From the NCBI GenBank assembly GCA_031291175.1, contig JARLJO010000060.1, positions 124,001 through 188,000 on the forward strand: a DNA stretch of 64,000 nt, written 5' to 3'. This document shows positions 1 to 8,670 of this stretch, in pieces. The DNA comes from Gammaproteobacteria bacterium. GTDB taxonomy: Bacteria > Pseudomonadota > Gammaproteobacteria > DSM-16500. The number at the start of each line of letters is the position of its first letter. Position 1 is the first letter of the stretch. A program made the translations under genes and the position numbers. Under the pieces are notes generated by a model. That model was not told where the DNA came from, searched no databases, and saw only the letters and a program-made list of their open reading frames with translations.

Positions 1-1
1 C

Positions 2-340
2 ACCGCGTTAAGCACACAGCTATACATGTTGATGTATGTGATGATGTTCGTTGCGGGTATTTGCACACGTTATAAGTTTCCAAACAGCGAGCGCTCCTTT
101 AGCATACCAGGCGGAAAATTTGGTATCTGGGCTGCCTCACTAGCTGGTTTAACGGGCTGTTTTACCACACTGACTGTGGGCTTTTTCCCACCCGATGGCA
201 TCAACGTTGGCAGCGTGTTCCACTACGAAGCTGTCTTCTGTAGCGGGATCCTGGCAATGCTCTTGCCTATCCTGTTCTTCTATGGCTATAAGAGCTACAA
301 ATCTTCGTGCACATTGAGAATGTCAGAAGCCAAAGCTTAA
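2..340 (+). CDS. C-terminal part of an APC-family amino acid permease (partial)
   Basis: The reading frame is open from the left edge of the window, so only the last ~112 residues are present. They hold three hydrophobic stretches separated by short polar loops, including a Ser-Ile-Pro-Gly-Gly-Lys-Phe-Gly loop typical of amino acid/polyamine antiporters (APC superfamily), and end in a basic, Ser/Lys-rich cytoplasmic tail. An inner-membrane amino acid exchanger of the glutamate/GABA antiporter type is the best guess from family knowledge. The substrate cannot be read from this fragment. A strong hairpin terminator follows directly. Confidence 0.6.
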   Translation, partial: TALSTQLYMLMYVMMFVAGICTRYKFPNSERSFSIPGGKFGIWAASLAGLTGCFTTLTVGFFPPDGINVGSVFHYEAVFCSGILAMLLPILFFYGYKSYKSSCTLRMSEAKA

Positions 341-360
341 TTCACGCCTTCGCTTCCATC

Positions 361-401
361 AAAAAGCCCCTCTCTTTTATAAAAAGAGAGGGGCTTTTTT
401 T
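361..401. terminator. Bidirectional rho-independent terminator
   Basis: An 18-bp perfect stem (361-378 with 382-399) has a 3-nt loop. Its GC core is GCCCCTCTC/GAGAGGGGC, with A and T runs on both outer sides, so it can stop transcription from either direction. It lies between the permease tail (+) and the secreted Trp-rich protein (-). Confidence 0.93.
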
Positions 402-423
402 ATATCCCAACACCGATAAGAAA

Positions 424-759
424 TTAGCGCGACCAATGGCTAGGCACCCAAAACCAGCCTCGGCAAACCCCGGTACTTCTGCTGTATCGATCGCAGCGCC
501 AATGACCTTCCACCCAAATATTGCGATGATAATAATGATTCTGACGATGATAGCGACAAACACGATGCGCAGGAACCCACCTGCCACGATACCAGCCTGA
601 CTCAACCACATAACATTTCTCATAACCACCGGGAATGACCGCCATTTCTCTTGGCGCCGGGACTGGCGATATCAGTACAACACGCGTATCGGCTTCTACC
701 GCAACAGACATCGCAACAAGGCTCACTAATAACATCCATTTCTGAAAAAATTTTTTCAT
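424..759 (-). CDS. Secreted Trp/Tyr/His-rich small protein (YXWGXW-like)
   Basis: 111 residues. The chosen ATG at 759 has an AGGAG ribosome site about 8 nt upstream; an in-frame ATG at 792 lacks one. Residues ~1-23 are Lys-rich then hydrophobic and look like a Sec signal peptide ending near Val-Glu-Ala-Asp. The mature part repeats short motifs with Trp, Tyr, Arg and His (for example RGRWVPAH, VEGHWRCD, WVPSHW) and has four Cys, which suits a small periplasmic or surface protein with disulfides. It resembles YXWGXW-repeat proteins in composition only, and its function is unknown. Confidence 0.6.
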   Translation of the reverse strand: MKKFFQKWMLLVSLVAMSVAVEADTRVVLISPVPAPREMAVIPGGYEKCYVVESGWYRGRWVPAHRVCRYHRQNHYYHRNIWVEGHWRCDRYSRSTGVCRGWFWVPSHWSR

Positions 760-807
760 GCTTTGTGCTCCTAATCCGACCTGAAAATGCATACAAGTTA
801 AATAAAT

Positions 808-2526
808 TTAGCGACGCTTAAGTACTTTCTGTAACTGAGATAAACTCAGTGTATTAATAACATCCGAAGCTTCTAACCAGCCACGTCGACCTTGATAAAC
901 CCCAAACTGCATCCAATCAAATTGAGACACCTCGTGCGCATCAGTCGAAATAACCAATTTAACGCCCATGTCTTTTGCCATCTTGCATTGCACATCACTT
1001 AAATCCATACGCTCAGGCTGTGCGTTTAACTCTAGAACGCACCCTCTCATCGCAGCGGCTCGCATCACATTTTCCATATCAACTTGATACGCTTCACGTC
1101 GATTAATCAATCGTCCTGTCGGATGCGCAAGAATATTAAAATATGGATTATCCATGGCTCGCAGGATGCGCTCCGTTTGTTTGGCTTGTGATAAATGAAA
1201 TTTAGAATGCACAGAACAAACCGTTAAATCCAATTCTTTTAAAAGCTCATTTGGCAAATCAAGAGAACCGTCTTCTAAAATATCAATTTCTGCTGATTTT
1301 AAAATCACGATATTCAGCTGTTCATTCAAACGATCTATCTTTTTAATTTGTTGTAGCAAACGCTTTTTATCCAAACCATGCACCATGGTGAGATGTTGGG
1401 TATGATCGGTTATTGCCAAATACTCATAACCTTTGCTTGCCGCTGCTTTCGCCATTTCTGCTAGCGTATTATTACCGTCCGTTGCATCAGTATGACTGTG
1501 CAAATCACCGCGAATATTTTGTAATGTGATTAATTTGGGGAGTTGATTGTCTCTCGCTGCTTCAATTTCACCGCGATCTTCGCGCAATTCAGGCTCGATA
1601 TAAGATAAGCCAATTTTCCGATATATCTCATCTTCTGTGCGCCCCGCAACACGCTCATTGCCATCAAATACACCATACTCGTTTATTTTAAGATTATGTT
1701 GTAAGGCAATTTTACGTATCGCAATATTATGTGCTTTTGAACCAGTAAAATATAATTGAGCAGACCCAAATGCCTGCGCTGGCACGACACGCAAATCCAC
1801 TTGAATACCTGATCGCAAACGCACCGTTGATCGCGTCTTACCCTGACTAATCACTTCCTTAATTTCGTCGTATTGAATAAAATAATCAATCACGGATTTT
1901 CCATCTACGGCAATCGCCAAAATATCCAAGTCACCCACCGTTTCTTTTCTCCGGCGAAAACTGCCTTCGCATTCAACTTCTGTTACCCTTGGACATTGTT
2001 TGAGATATGACAAAAGCGTTTGTACAATCGGGACGGCTTCATTCAATGCATAACGAGATTCATATTCTGTGAGATGCTTTATGCCTTCTTGAATACGCTT
2101 TGCGACCTTTTCACCAAACCCGGCTAACTCATAAATTTTGCCGGAGCTGATCGCTTGCTTCAGATCTTTAATACTGCGGATATGCAATTTTTCATGCAAA
2201 AGCTGAACACGCTTAGGTCCCAAACCATCAATACGCATTAATTTACTGAGCACAGCTGGCGTATGAGACTCCACGTCTTTGAGATATGGCAATTTGCCTG
2301 TTTTGACAATGGTTGTGATTTTTTCTGCGATACTTTTACCAATACCAGGAATGTCCGTTAAATCCTTACCCTCATCAACCCAATCAGACACTTCATGAGA
2401 CATGCCGCCTATTACGCGTGACGCATTACGATAGGCACGAATCTTAAAAGGATTCTCGCCGTCAATTTCTAGCAAATCTGCTAGGCGATTGAGTGTATTG
2501 ACTATCTCAGCATTGTGAACCCGCAT
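808..2526 (-). CDS. polX: DNA polymerase/3'-5' exonuclease PolX (Pol beta-like with PHP domain)
   Basis: 572 residues. The order is N-terminal helix-hairpin-helix repeats (DIPGIGKSIAEKI, IDGLGPKRV, LAGFGEKVAKRI), then the family X nucleotidyltransferase signature GSFRRRKETVGDLDIL with its metal-binding Asp pair, then a C-terminal PHP domain. The PHP metal motifs are all present: DLHSHTD, ITDHTQH, SAEID, VCSVHSK, LAHPTGR and STDAHE. Family knowledge: a repair polymerase that fills short gaps, with 3'-5' exonuclease/AP endonuclease activity in PHP. ATG 2526 is preferred over a GTG at 2556 because it follows a G-rich ribosome site and begins the conserved region. It follows serB on the same strand. 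Confidence 0.92.
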   Translation of the reverse strand: MRVHNAEIVNTLNRLADLLEIDGENPFKIRAYRNASRVIGGMSHEVSDWVDEGKDLTDIPGIGKSIAEKITTIVKTGKLPYLKDVESHTPAVLSKLMRIDGLGPKRVQLLHEKLHIRSIKDLKQAISSGKIYELAGFGEKVAKRIQEGIKHLTEYESRYALNEAVPIVQTLLSYLKQCPRVTEVECEGSFRRRKETVGDLDILAIAVDGKSVIDYFIQYDEIKEVISQGKTRSTVRLRSGIQVDLRVVPAQAFGSAQLYFTGSKAHNIAIRKIALQHNLKINEYGVFDGNERVAGRTEDEIYRKIGLSYIEPELREDRGEIEAARDNQLPKLITLQNIRGDLHSHTDATDGNNTLAEMAKAAASKGYEYLAITDHTQHLTMVHGLDKKRLLQQIKKIDRLNEQLNIVILKSAEIDILEDGSLDLPNELLKELDLTVCSVHSKFHLSQAKQTERILRAMDNPYFNILAHPTGRLINRREAYQVDMENVMRAAAMRGCVLELNAQPERMDLSDVQCKMAKDMGVKLVISTDAHEVSQFDWMQFGVYQGRRGWLEASDVINTLSLSQLQKVLKRR

Positions 2527-2605
2527 CGGCTTCCCCCCCAACGCAGCTTTGATCACTTATTATAACCAATCTGACCAACGTTAGGGGGCGATAAACAGAG
2601 TTTTT

Positions 2606-3373
2606 TTAAAGAGATTGAATCAATACCCGTTTAAGTTCAATATCCTTCATTCCCTTTAAATAAAGCGCTTTTTCATGATCCTCTAACAATAAAAATTCTT
2701 CCGCTGTTAAAGCTAGAGGTAATAAAGCCGCCATCGATAAAGTTTGGATATAAAACTCACAACGCGATGCAATATTGTCGCGATAAAAACTGCCTCCATA
2801 ACCGACAAAACGTGCGACCAGATCTATCACCGCTAAATCATTTAAACCATCACCAACAAACAAGGTTTCTGCACCGGTTTGCTTTAATTGAGTCACAATA
2901 TCTCGCTTGCCAGAAGCGGTTATCATCGGAGAGTGACGATCAAAATCAACGTAATTCCCCATGGAATCAAACGTTAAATCGACTGCAAATATGTTCTCAT
3001 GAAAAATACCTAACATCGCCCCAAATTGACTCACCGCCGGATTAACACCGGCAGACACCACACAAATCTTTTTACCTAACCGTTTAAAAATTTGTATGAC
3101 TTCCTTCACATCTCCCGACAAATTGGCAAAATAAGCCTCTGTCAGCTTTACTACATCAGCCTGTGTTGGGCGCACCAGATCTAAACGGGTTTGATATAAT
3201 TCAGGATAAATACCGGTCTTACCCATTGCTTCTGCTGTGAGTGCCTTAACCTTATCTGTCACATTATTTTTATTCGCTAATTCATCAATCCCTTCGATGG
3301 CACTTAATGTACCATCGCAATCAAATATAACGGTATTAATGGCTGTTTTTAATTGCCAGTTTGGTGTAAACAT
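2606..3373 (-). CDS. serB: Phosphoserine phosphatase (HAD superfamily)
   Basis: 255 residues, the short form without the N-terminal ACT-like region of E. coli SerB. HAD motif I is FDCDGT (the first Asp is the nucleophile). The cap segment has the alternating charged helices of phosphoserine phosphatases, motif II is VSAGVN, a conserved Lys lies in SGKRDI, and motif IV is FVGDGLNDLAVID. It catalyses the last step of serine synthesis, O-phosphoserine to serine. ATG 3373 has AGGA 8 nt upstream. It is divergent from serA, the first enzyme of the same pathway, with 66 bp between the starts, so a shared promoter region is likely. Confidence 0.88.
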   Translation of the reverse strand: MFTPNWQLKTAINTVIFDCDGTLSAIEGIDELANKNNVTDKVKALTAEAMGKTGIYPELYQTRLDLVRPTQADVVKLTEAYFANLSGDVKEVIQIFKRLGKKICVVSAGVNPAVSQFGAMLGIFHENIFAVDLTFDSMGNYVDFDRHSPMITASGKRDIVTQLKQTGAETLFVGDGLNDLAVIDLVARFVGYGGSFYRDNIASRCEFYIQTLSMAALLPLALTAEEFLLLEDHEKALYLKGMKDIELKRVLIQSL

Positions 3374-3439
3374 TGCTTTTTTCCTATGTAGCACGAAATT
3401 ATGATGCGATAATGTAACCCAAATTCTTTAGGAGCGAAA

Positions 3440-4606
3440 ATGTTTAAAATCCAGACATTAAACACGATTTCGGCAAATGGGCTAAATTTATTCCCACAAG
3501 ATACTTACACTATCACAACGGATAGCGTGGATCCTGACGCCATTATTGTTCGCTCCCAAAACATGCACGAAATGAAAGTCCCGTCCTCCGTTAAAGTCAT
3601 AGGTCGAGCAGGCGCTGGTGTTAACAATATACCCGTTGCGGATTATACCAAAATCGGTGTACCAGTCCTAAACACGCCCGGCGCCAATGCCAATGCCGTA
3701 CGAGAGTTAGTGATTGCGGGTATGTTTCTAGCCAGTCGCAATATTTGTCAGGCATGGCACTACGTCAGCCAGTTAAAAACCGCTGGCGCTGAACTAGATA
3801 AACAAATTGAACAAGATAAAAAGCAATTCGTCGGCTTTGAACTGTACGGCAAAAAATTGGGAGTCATCGGCTTAGGTAGCATTGGTGTTAAGGTCGCAAA
3901 TACCGCAATCAACCTCGGTATGGAAGTCATTGGATTTGATCCGACGATCACTGTCAATCGCGCCTGGGAATTATCCGCCAATGTAAAACAAGCTTTAAGC
4001 ATTGATGACTTATTAAAAGAAGCGGATTTTATCACTTTCCACGTGCCCTTGAATGACGAAACCAAAAACCTGATTGATGCAAGACGTTTTGGCATCATGA
4101 AAAAAGACGCTGTTTTACTGAATTTTGCGCGTGATGGCATCATTGATAACAAAGCCTTACTGGAAGCACTCAACGAGAAAAAAATCTTAGCCTACGTGAG
4201 TGATTTCCCTTCCGTGCCGCTAAAAGATCATCCACGCGTGATTAGCTTGCCGCACCTTGGTGCATCAACCAAAGAAGCCGAAGAAAACTGCGCAGTGATG
4301 ATAGTCAAACAAGTCCGTGATTTTTTAGAAAATGGCACCATTGTTAATTCTGTTAATTTTCCAACATTAGAAATGCCTAATAACGGCAACTTCAGGCTCA
4401 GCGTCGTGAATGCCAATATTCCCAACATGGTCGCGCAAATTTCATCAACATTAGCTTCTGCAAAATTAAACATTTTAAGTCTATTAAATAAGTCACGCGA
4501 TGACATCGCCTACACCTTGATAGACGTAAATAACGAAATTAACAACGATATATTAAAAAATATTTCAAACATCCAAGGGGTTGTGCAAGTGCGGAGAATC
4601 AAGTGA
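3440..4606 (+). CDS. serA: D-3-phosphoglycerate dehydrogenase
   Basis: 388 residues. The NAD-binding Rossmann motif GLGSIG lies at 144-149, with catalytic-type Arg231 (NFARDG) and His272 (LPHLGAST), and an ACT regulatory domain from ~318 to 388. It oxidises 3-phosphoglycerate to 3-phosphohydroxypyruvate, the first step of serine synthesis; serB is divergent next door. One oddity: the usual Glu of D-2-hydroxyacid dehydrogenases (normally in a ..EP motif) has no clear counterpart, since the region reads SDFPSVP, as in the short ACT-containing SerA subfamily. TAGGAG precedes the ATG. The stop overlaps the GTG start of uup (GTGA). Confidence 0.92.
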   Translation: MFKIQTLNTISANGLNLFPQDTYTITTDSVDPDAIIVRSQNMHEMKVPSSVKVIGRAGAGVNNIPVADYTKIGVPVLNTPGANANAVRELVIAGMFLASRNICQAWHYVSQLKTAGAELDKQIEQDKKQFVGFELYGKKLGVIGLGSIGVKVANTAINLGMEVIGFDPTITVNRAWELSANVKQALSIDDLLKEADFITFHVPLNDETKNLIDARRFGIMKKDAVLLNFARDGIIDNKALLEALNEKKILAYVSDFPSVPLKDHPRVISLPHLGASTKEAEENCAVMIVKQVRDFLENGTIVNSVNFPTLEMPNNGNFRLSVVNANIPNMVAQISSTLASAKLNILSLLNKSRDDIAYTLIDVNNEINNDILKNISNIQGVVQVRRIK

Positions 4607-6510
4607 GTCACCTAATTACGCTAGACAATGTATCACTCGCTTTTGGTTTAGATCATCTACTAGACCATGCAAAATTACAAATTTCATCCGGTGAAAGAGT
4701 CTGTCTTATCGGCCGCAATGGCGCGGGTAAATCATCGCTCATGAAAATCATCGAAGGCAACATGCTGCCTGACAGCGGGACAATTTTTCGCAGCCCTAAT
4801 CTTCGAATTGCACGCCTGGCGCAAGAATTACCGCAACATAGCACTGGCACGGTATATGAATTTGTTGCCGATGGCTTAGCTGAAATGGGCAAACTACTTG
4901 CTGACTATCACGCACTCATTCAACGCCTCGAACACTCACACACAGAAGATGATTTGCTTCAATTAGAACGCATACAACATGCAATTGATGCGAACAATGG
5001 CTGGCACTTTGAGCAAGATATCAAAAACGTGCTCACTCGCTTAGACCTTGATCCCGATCAGAATGTGGCTGATCTCTCTGGCGGCTGGCAAAGACGCGCG
5101 GCACTAGCCAAAGCACTCGTGATTTCACCTGAATTATTATTACTAGATGAGCCGACTAACCATTTAGACATTAGCGCCATCCAATGGCTAGAAGATCAAC
5201 TTCTCGCTTGTGACACAGGCTTATTATTCATTACCCACGATCGTTCCTTGCTGCAACGATTAGCCACACGCATTATCGAATTAGATCGCGGTCAACTCAC
5301 CTCTTGGCCTGGCGACTATAACAATTTCCTTCGTCGCAAAGAAGAAATGCTACATGCAGAAGCACAACAAAATGCCGAGTTTGACAAGAAATTAGCACAA
5401 GAAGAAAAATGGATTCGCCAAGGCATCAAAGCTCGCCGCACAAGAAACGAAGGCCGTGTCCGCGCCCTGGAATCATTGCGTATCGAACGTTCTAAACGTC
5501 GTGAAGTACAAGGCAAAGCCAACTTCAATGTAAACGAAGCACAAAAATCAGGACGCCTGGTAGTTGAAGCAGAAAACATATCACAAAGTTTCGGCGACAA
5601 AACCGTCATCAAAGATTTTTCTGTCCGCATCATGCGAGGCGATCGCATTGGTTTGATTGGACCGAATGGTGTTGGCAAAAGCACTTTATTAAATATCTTA
5701 TTAGGTAACAATGCGCCTGAACATGGCAAAGTGACGCTCGGAACAAAACTGCAAGTCGCCTATTTTGACCAATTAAGACAAGCATTAGATCTTAACAAAA
5801 CGGTCATTGACAACGTGGCTCAAGGATCTGACATGATAGAAATTGACGGCAAAAAGCGTCATATCATCAGTTACCTGGGAGATTTTCTCTTTACGCCACA
5901 ACGGGCTATGACACCTGTTAAATCGCTATCCGGTGGTGAATGTAATCGTTTGTTGTTAGCGCGTTTATTCAGCATGCCATCCAATTTATTAGTCATGGAT
6001 GAGCCAACGAACGATTTAGACATTGAAACCTTAGAGCTCTTAGAAGAACTGCTAAACAGCTACGAAGGCACTTTATTACTCGTCAGCCATGATCGTGCAT
6101 TCTTAGACAATGTTGTGACAAGCACCTTAGTATTCGAAGGTGAAGGCAAAATCGAAGAGTACATTGGTGGCTATCATGACTGGTTGCGTCAACGTAAAGC
6201 ACCGGTCAGTACAGCAAAACCTGCTACACCCAAGGCTGCAACGACTGAAAAAGAAAAACCCGCCGCCACTAAAAAGCTTAGCTTGAAAGAACAAAAGGAA
6301 CTCAGCGAACTGCCTAAAATCATCGAAAAACTGGAAGCTGAACAAACCAAGCTGCAAGCCATTACTTTGGAACCACAATTTTATCAGCAAGACCAAAAAA
6401 CGATTGCAGACAACTTAGAAAAATTAAACAAGCTAACGCTTGAACTGGAGAAAACGTACCATCGCTGGGAAGAACTTGAAAAAATTTCACTCGTCAGCAA
6501 AAGTGGCTAA
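4603..6510 (+). CDS. uup: ABC-F family ATPase Uup
   Basis: 635 residues with two ABC ATPase domains in one chain. Walker A motifs are GRNGAGKSS and GPNGVGKST, signature motifs are LSGGWQRRA and LSGGECNRL, and Walker B motifs are LLLLDEPTNHLD and LLVMDEPTNDLD. No membrane segment is present. A charged, Lys/Glu-rich C-terminal region from ~540 forms a coiled coil, as in Uup. ABC-F proteins act on ribosomes; Uup is also linked to branched DNA and precise transposon excision. The GTG start overlaps the serA stop by 4 nt, which implies translational coupling although no pathway link is known. Confidence 0.9.
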   Translation: MSHLITLDNVSLAFGLDHLLDHAKLQISSGERVCLIGRNGAGKSSLMKIIEGNMLPDSGTIFRSPNLRIARLAQELPQHSTGTVYEFVADGLAEMGKLLADYHALIQRLEHSHTEDDLLQLERIQHAIDANNGWHFEQDIKNVLTRLDLDPDQNVADLSGGWQRRAALAKALVISPELLLLDEPTNHLDISAIQWLEDQLLACDTGLLFITHDRSLLQRLATRIIELDRGQLTSWPGDYNNFLRRKEEMLHAEAQQNAEFDKKLAQEEKWIRQGIKARRTRNEGRVRALESLRIERSKRREVQGKANFNVNEAQKSGRLVVEAENISQSFGDKTVIKDFSVRIMRGDRIGLIGPNGVGKSTLLNILLGNNAPEHGKVTLGTKLQVAYFDQLRQALDLNKTVIDNVAQGSDMIEIDGKKRHIISYLGDFLFTPQRAMTPVKSLSGGECNRLLLARLFSMPSNLLVMDEPTNDLDIETLELLEELLNSYEGTLLLVSHDRAFLDNVVTSTLVFEGEGKIEEYIGGYHDWLRQRKAPVSTAKPATPKAATTEKEKPAATKKLSLKEQKELSELPKIIEKLEAEQTKLQAITLEPQFYQQDQKTIADNLEKLNKLTLELEKTYHRWEELEKISLVSKSG

Positions 6511-6540
6511 TAGAAATATCTTGTCAGCCTTGCGCAGAGG

Positions 6541-6561
6541 TCCCCTTGCGGGGGCTTTGTT
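6541..6561 (+). terminator. Possible weak terminator after uup
   Basis: A short CCCC-TTGC-GGGG hairpin followed by GCTTTGTT lies 30 nt after the uup stop. The stem is only 4-5 bp and the T tract is broken, so termination is uncertain. Confidence 0.35.
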
Positions 6562-6575
6562 GAATCAACACTTTG

Positions 6576-6612
6576 AAAAATAGTCATTCCCGCGAAGGCG
6601 GGAAACTATTTC
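6576..6612. repeat. Dispersed palindromic repeat, copy 1 (CCCGCgaaGGCGGG type)
   Basis: The segment has TTCCCGCGAAGGCGGGAA at its centre, flanked by AATAGT and ACTATT arms, so the whole 37 bp is an imperfect palindrome. Related copies are at 17305-17336 and 17995-18017. All three are in gaps between genes, which fits REP-like elements. Confidence 0.7.
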
Positions 6613-6720
6613 TTGAAGCCACTATTTTTAGTAAAACGAGTTAAAATGGTCATAGCACCCAAAATGGATAATGCCTCCTCTTACCCATAGAGCGAGAAAA
6701 CTAAACAGAAGGATCCGAAT

Positions 6721-7212
6721 ATGTTTACAAATTTAGTGAGCGCCGCATTAAGCAATCTAAGTCTCACCCTCTTTGTTTTGGCCATGATATTAACCATCGT
6801 ACAATGGAGCACACACCAACGACTATCTTCCTACGAAATTTTATTTCGCTGGACCACTCTTTTACCTTTAGGCTTAGCCGGCATCTATGGCTTTGCGATG
6901 CATGGCTTTTTTCCCGAATTCACGGCCCACACCATCGGTTGGTCCAATAGTCCCTTCCAATTTGAAGTTGCAGTAGCCAATCTAGGCTTTGGGATGATTG
7001 GTTTGCTTGCCTATCGCGCGAGTTACGGATTTCGTTTAGCCAGCGTCATCGGCAACACCTGCTGGTTATGGGGAGACGCCACTGGCCACATTTATCAAAT
7101 GATAACCAAACATAACTTTGCCAATGGCAATGCCGGCTCCTGGTTTTGGATGGATTTGATCATTCCCATGATTTTAATTATCTGCATGGTCAAATTAAAA
7201 ACCCGATATTAG
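6721..7212 (+). CDS. DUF6790-like integral membrane protein
   Basis: 163 residues with four predicted hydrophobic helices (~8-30, 42-66, 82-105, 143-160) and short conserved-looking loops (HGFFPEFTAHTIGW, GDATGHIYQM). The pattern resembles the DUF6790 family of small inner-membrane proteins of unknown function. AGAAGGATCC precedes the ATG. The gene ends in TAG. It appears to be its own unit between a repeat and the glycosyltransferase cluster, and no role can be assigned. Confidence 0.6.
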   Translation: MFTNLVSAALSNLSLTLFVLAMILTIVQWSTHQRLSSYEILFRWTTLLPLGLAGIYGFAMHGFFPEFTAHTIGWSNSPFQFEVAVANLGFGMIGLLAYRASYGFRLASVIGNTCWLWGDATGHIYQMITKHNFANGNAGSWFWMDLIIPMILIICMVKLKTRY

Positions 7213-7331
7213 TCAACCCATTTCAGGGAAGGTAGGCACCCTCAATCTGAGGATCCCTATTCTTGAGTGGTCGAGCCCAATCATTTCCTGTAAAATTTCA
7301 CGATCGTATTATTGATAGGCAGTCAGTCTCC

Positions 7332-8297
7332 ATGCAAACAGAACAACGCCAAAAAGCATTACAGAATAAAGCGGTTTTTATTTCATGTATCGTCCCTGTT
7401 TATAATGAAGAGGCTTTAGTTGAACCCTTCTTTACGCAATTGGCGGAAAGCTTAAATCAGCTGGCTAGCCGCTTTGAAATTATTGTCATTGACGATGGTA
7501 GCAGCGACCAAACCGCGCTCAAAGTACTTAACCTACCTAAAGAGTGCCATGTCAAATTTCTCGGTTTATCACGTAATTTTGGCAAAGAAACCGCTCTGAC
7601 AGCCGGTCTTGAACATTGCTCCGGTGATGTCGCGGTCATACTGGATGCGGATTTTCAGCATCCAATTGAAGTGATTCCCACTTTTTTAAAGTTCTGGGCC
7701 GATGGCTACGAAATGGTTTATGGTGTTCGCGAAAACCGGGATAATGAATCATCAATCAAACGCAATTTAGCCCATCTTTTTTATTGGTTAATGACTAAAA
7801 TTACCAATATAGATATTCCCAATAACGCCGGAGACTTTCGCCTACTCGATCGAAAAGTCGTCACCGCGATCAACCAATTCCAAGAACGCTCACGCTTCAT
7901 GAAAGGTTTGTATGCTTGGGTAGGCTTCAAAAAAATTGGTGTTCCCTTCGTCGTCCAAGACCGCCCAGCAGGCGAAAGTTCTTGGGGTTTAGGCAGATTA
8001 ACGGAACTTGCATTAACAGGCATCACGACTTTCTCTGATATTCCACTACGCGTTTGGGGATTAATCGGCTTTATTATTTCTCTTACCTCACTTATCTATG
8101 CCATTTATTTTCTAACAAAAACATTAATCTTTGGTGCTGATTTACCCGGCTTTCCAAGCATTATCGTAGCCGTGATGTTCCTAGGTGGTGTTCAATTACT
8201 TTCGATTGGAATTTTAGGTGAATACATTGCGCGCATCTTTACTGAAGTCAAACAACGCCCCAAATATTTAATCGGACAACAACATGGCTTTGAGTAA
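7332..8297 (+). CDS. Undecaprenyl-phosphate glycosyltransferase, family 2 (ArnC/GtrB/FlmF-like)
   Basis: 321 residues from ATG 7332. GT-A fold motifs are present: SCIVPVYNEE, VIDDGSSD, the DADFQHP metal-binding motif, and GDFRLLDRKV. Two hydrophobic helices lie near the C-terminus (~230-255 and ~270-295), as in GtrB, ArnC and DPM-synthase-like enzymes that load a sugar from a nucleotide donor onto undecaprenyl phosphate at the inner membrane. An upstream TTG at 7263 is possible but leads into non-conserved sequence. The stop overlaps the gtrA start by 14 nt. With the next three genes it forms a likely lipid-linked-sugar pathway. The sugar is unknown. Confidence 0.85.
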   Translation: MQTEQRQKALQNKAVFISCIVPVYNEEALVEPFFTQLAESLNQLASRFEIIVIDDGSSDQTALKVLNLPKECHVKFLGLSRNFGKETALTAGLEHCSGDVAVILDADFQHPIEVIPTFLKFWADGYEMVYGVRENRDNESSIKRNLAHLFYWLMTKITNIDIPNNAGDFRLLDRKVVTAINQFQERSRFMKGLYAWVGFKKIGVPFVVQDRPAGESSWGLGRLTELALTGITTFSDIPLRVWGLIGFIISLTSLIYAIYFLTKTLIFGADLPGFPSIIVAVMFLGGVQLLSIGILGEYIARIFTEVKQRPKYLIGQQHGFE

Positions 8298-8670
8298 CAA
8301 ACTCTTACCACAGTTAATGCGATTTGGCGTCATTGGCGTTAGCGCGGGTATTGTGCATTTTAGCATTGTGGTGTTACTAGTTGAGGGGGGCTTATTGCAA
8401 CCATTACTCGCGAACATCATCGCTTTTATGATTTCATTTCAAGTCAGTTACTTTGGTCATAGGCTATGGACATTTCAGGCAGAGACTCAGCATCGTATTG
8501 CATTTCCAAAACTACTGCTGGTCTCTTGCACAACCTTCATGGCAAATGAAGGCTTGTTTTATCTCTTCATGTCGCTCTTTAAAATGCCTTATGCCTTAGC
8601 TTTATTCGTTGTTTTAGCGATCTTGCCGCTTTTTACATTTACCGCGAGCAAACTCTGGGTCTTTCGCTAA
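8284..8670 (+). CDS. GtrA-family membrane protein (putative lipid-linked-sugar flippase)
   Basis: 128 residues with four hydrophobic helices and little else. The start has the typical GtrA pattern (LMRFGVIGVSAGIVHF) followed by SYFGHRLWTF, where families commonly show ..N..LnrrWvF. GtrA proteins are proposed to flip undecaprenyl-phosphate-linked sugars to the periplasmic face. It starts inside the glycosyltransferase gene, so the two are coupled. Its stop abuts the stop of the opposite-strand ArnT-like gene with no bases between. Confidence 0.82.
   Translation: MALSNKLLPQLMRFGVIGVSAGIVHFSIVVLLVEGGLLQPLLANIIAFMISFQVSYFGHRLWTFQAETQHRIAFPKLLLVSCTTFMANEGLFYLFMSLFKMPYALALFVVLAILPLFTFTASKLWVFR

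Noticed and set aside
307-600. 97-codon plus-strand frame
   Set aside because: It runs through the terminator and antisense to the secreted Trp-rich gene, which has a better ribosome site and a signal peptide.
4038-4050. CACGTG in serA as a second parS site
   Set aside because: Only the core and one arm match; the other arm is unrelated and the site is coding.
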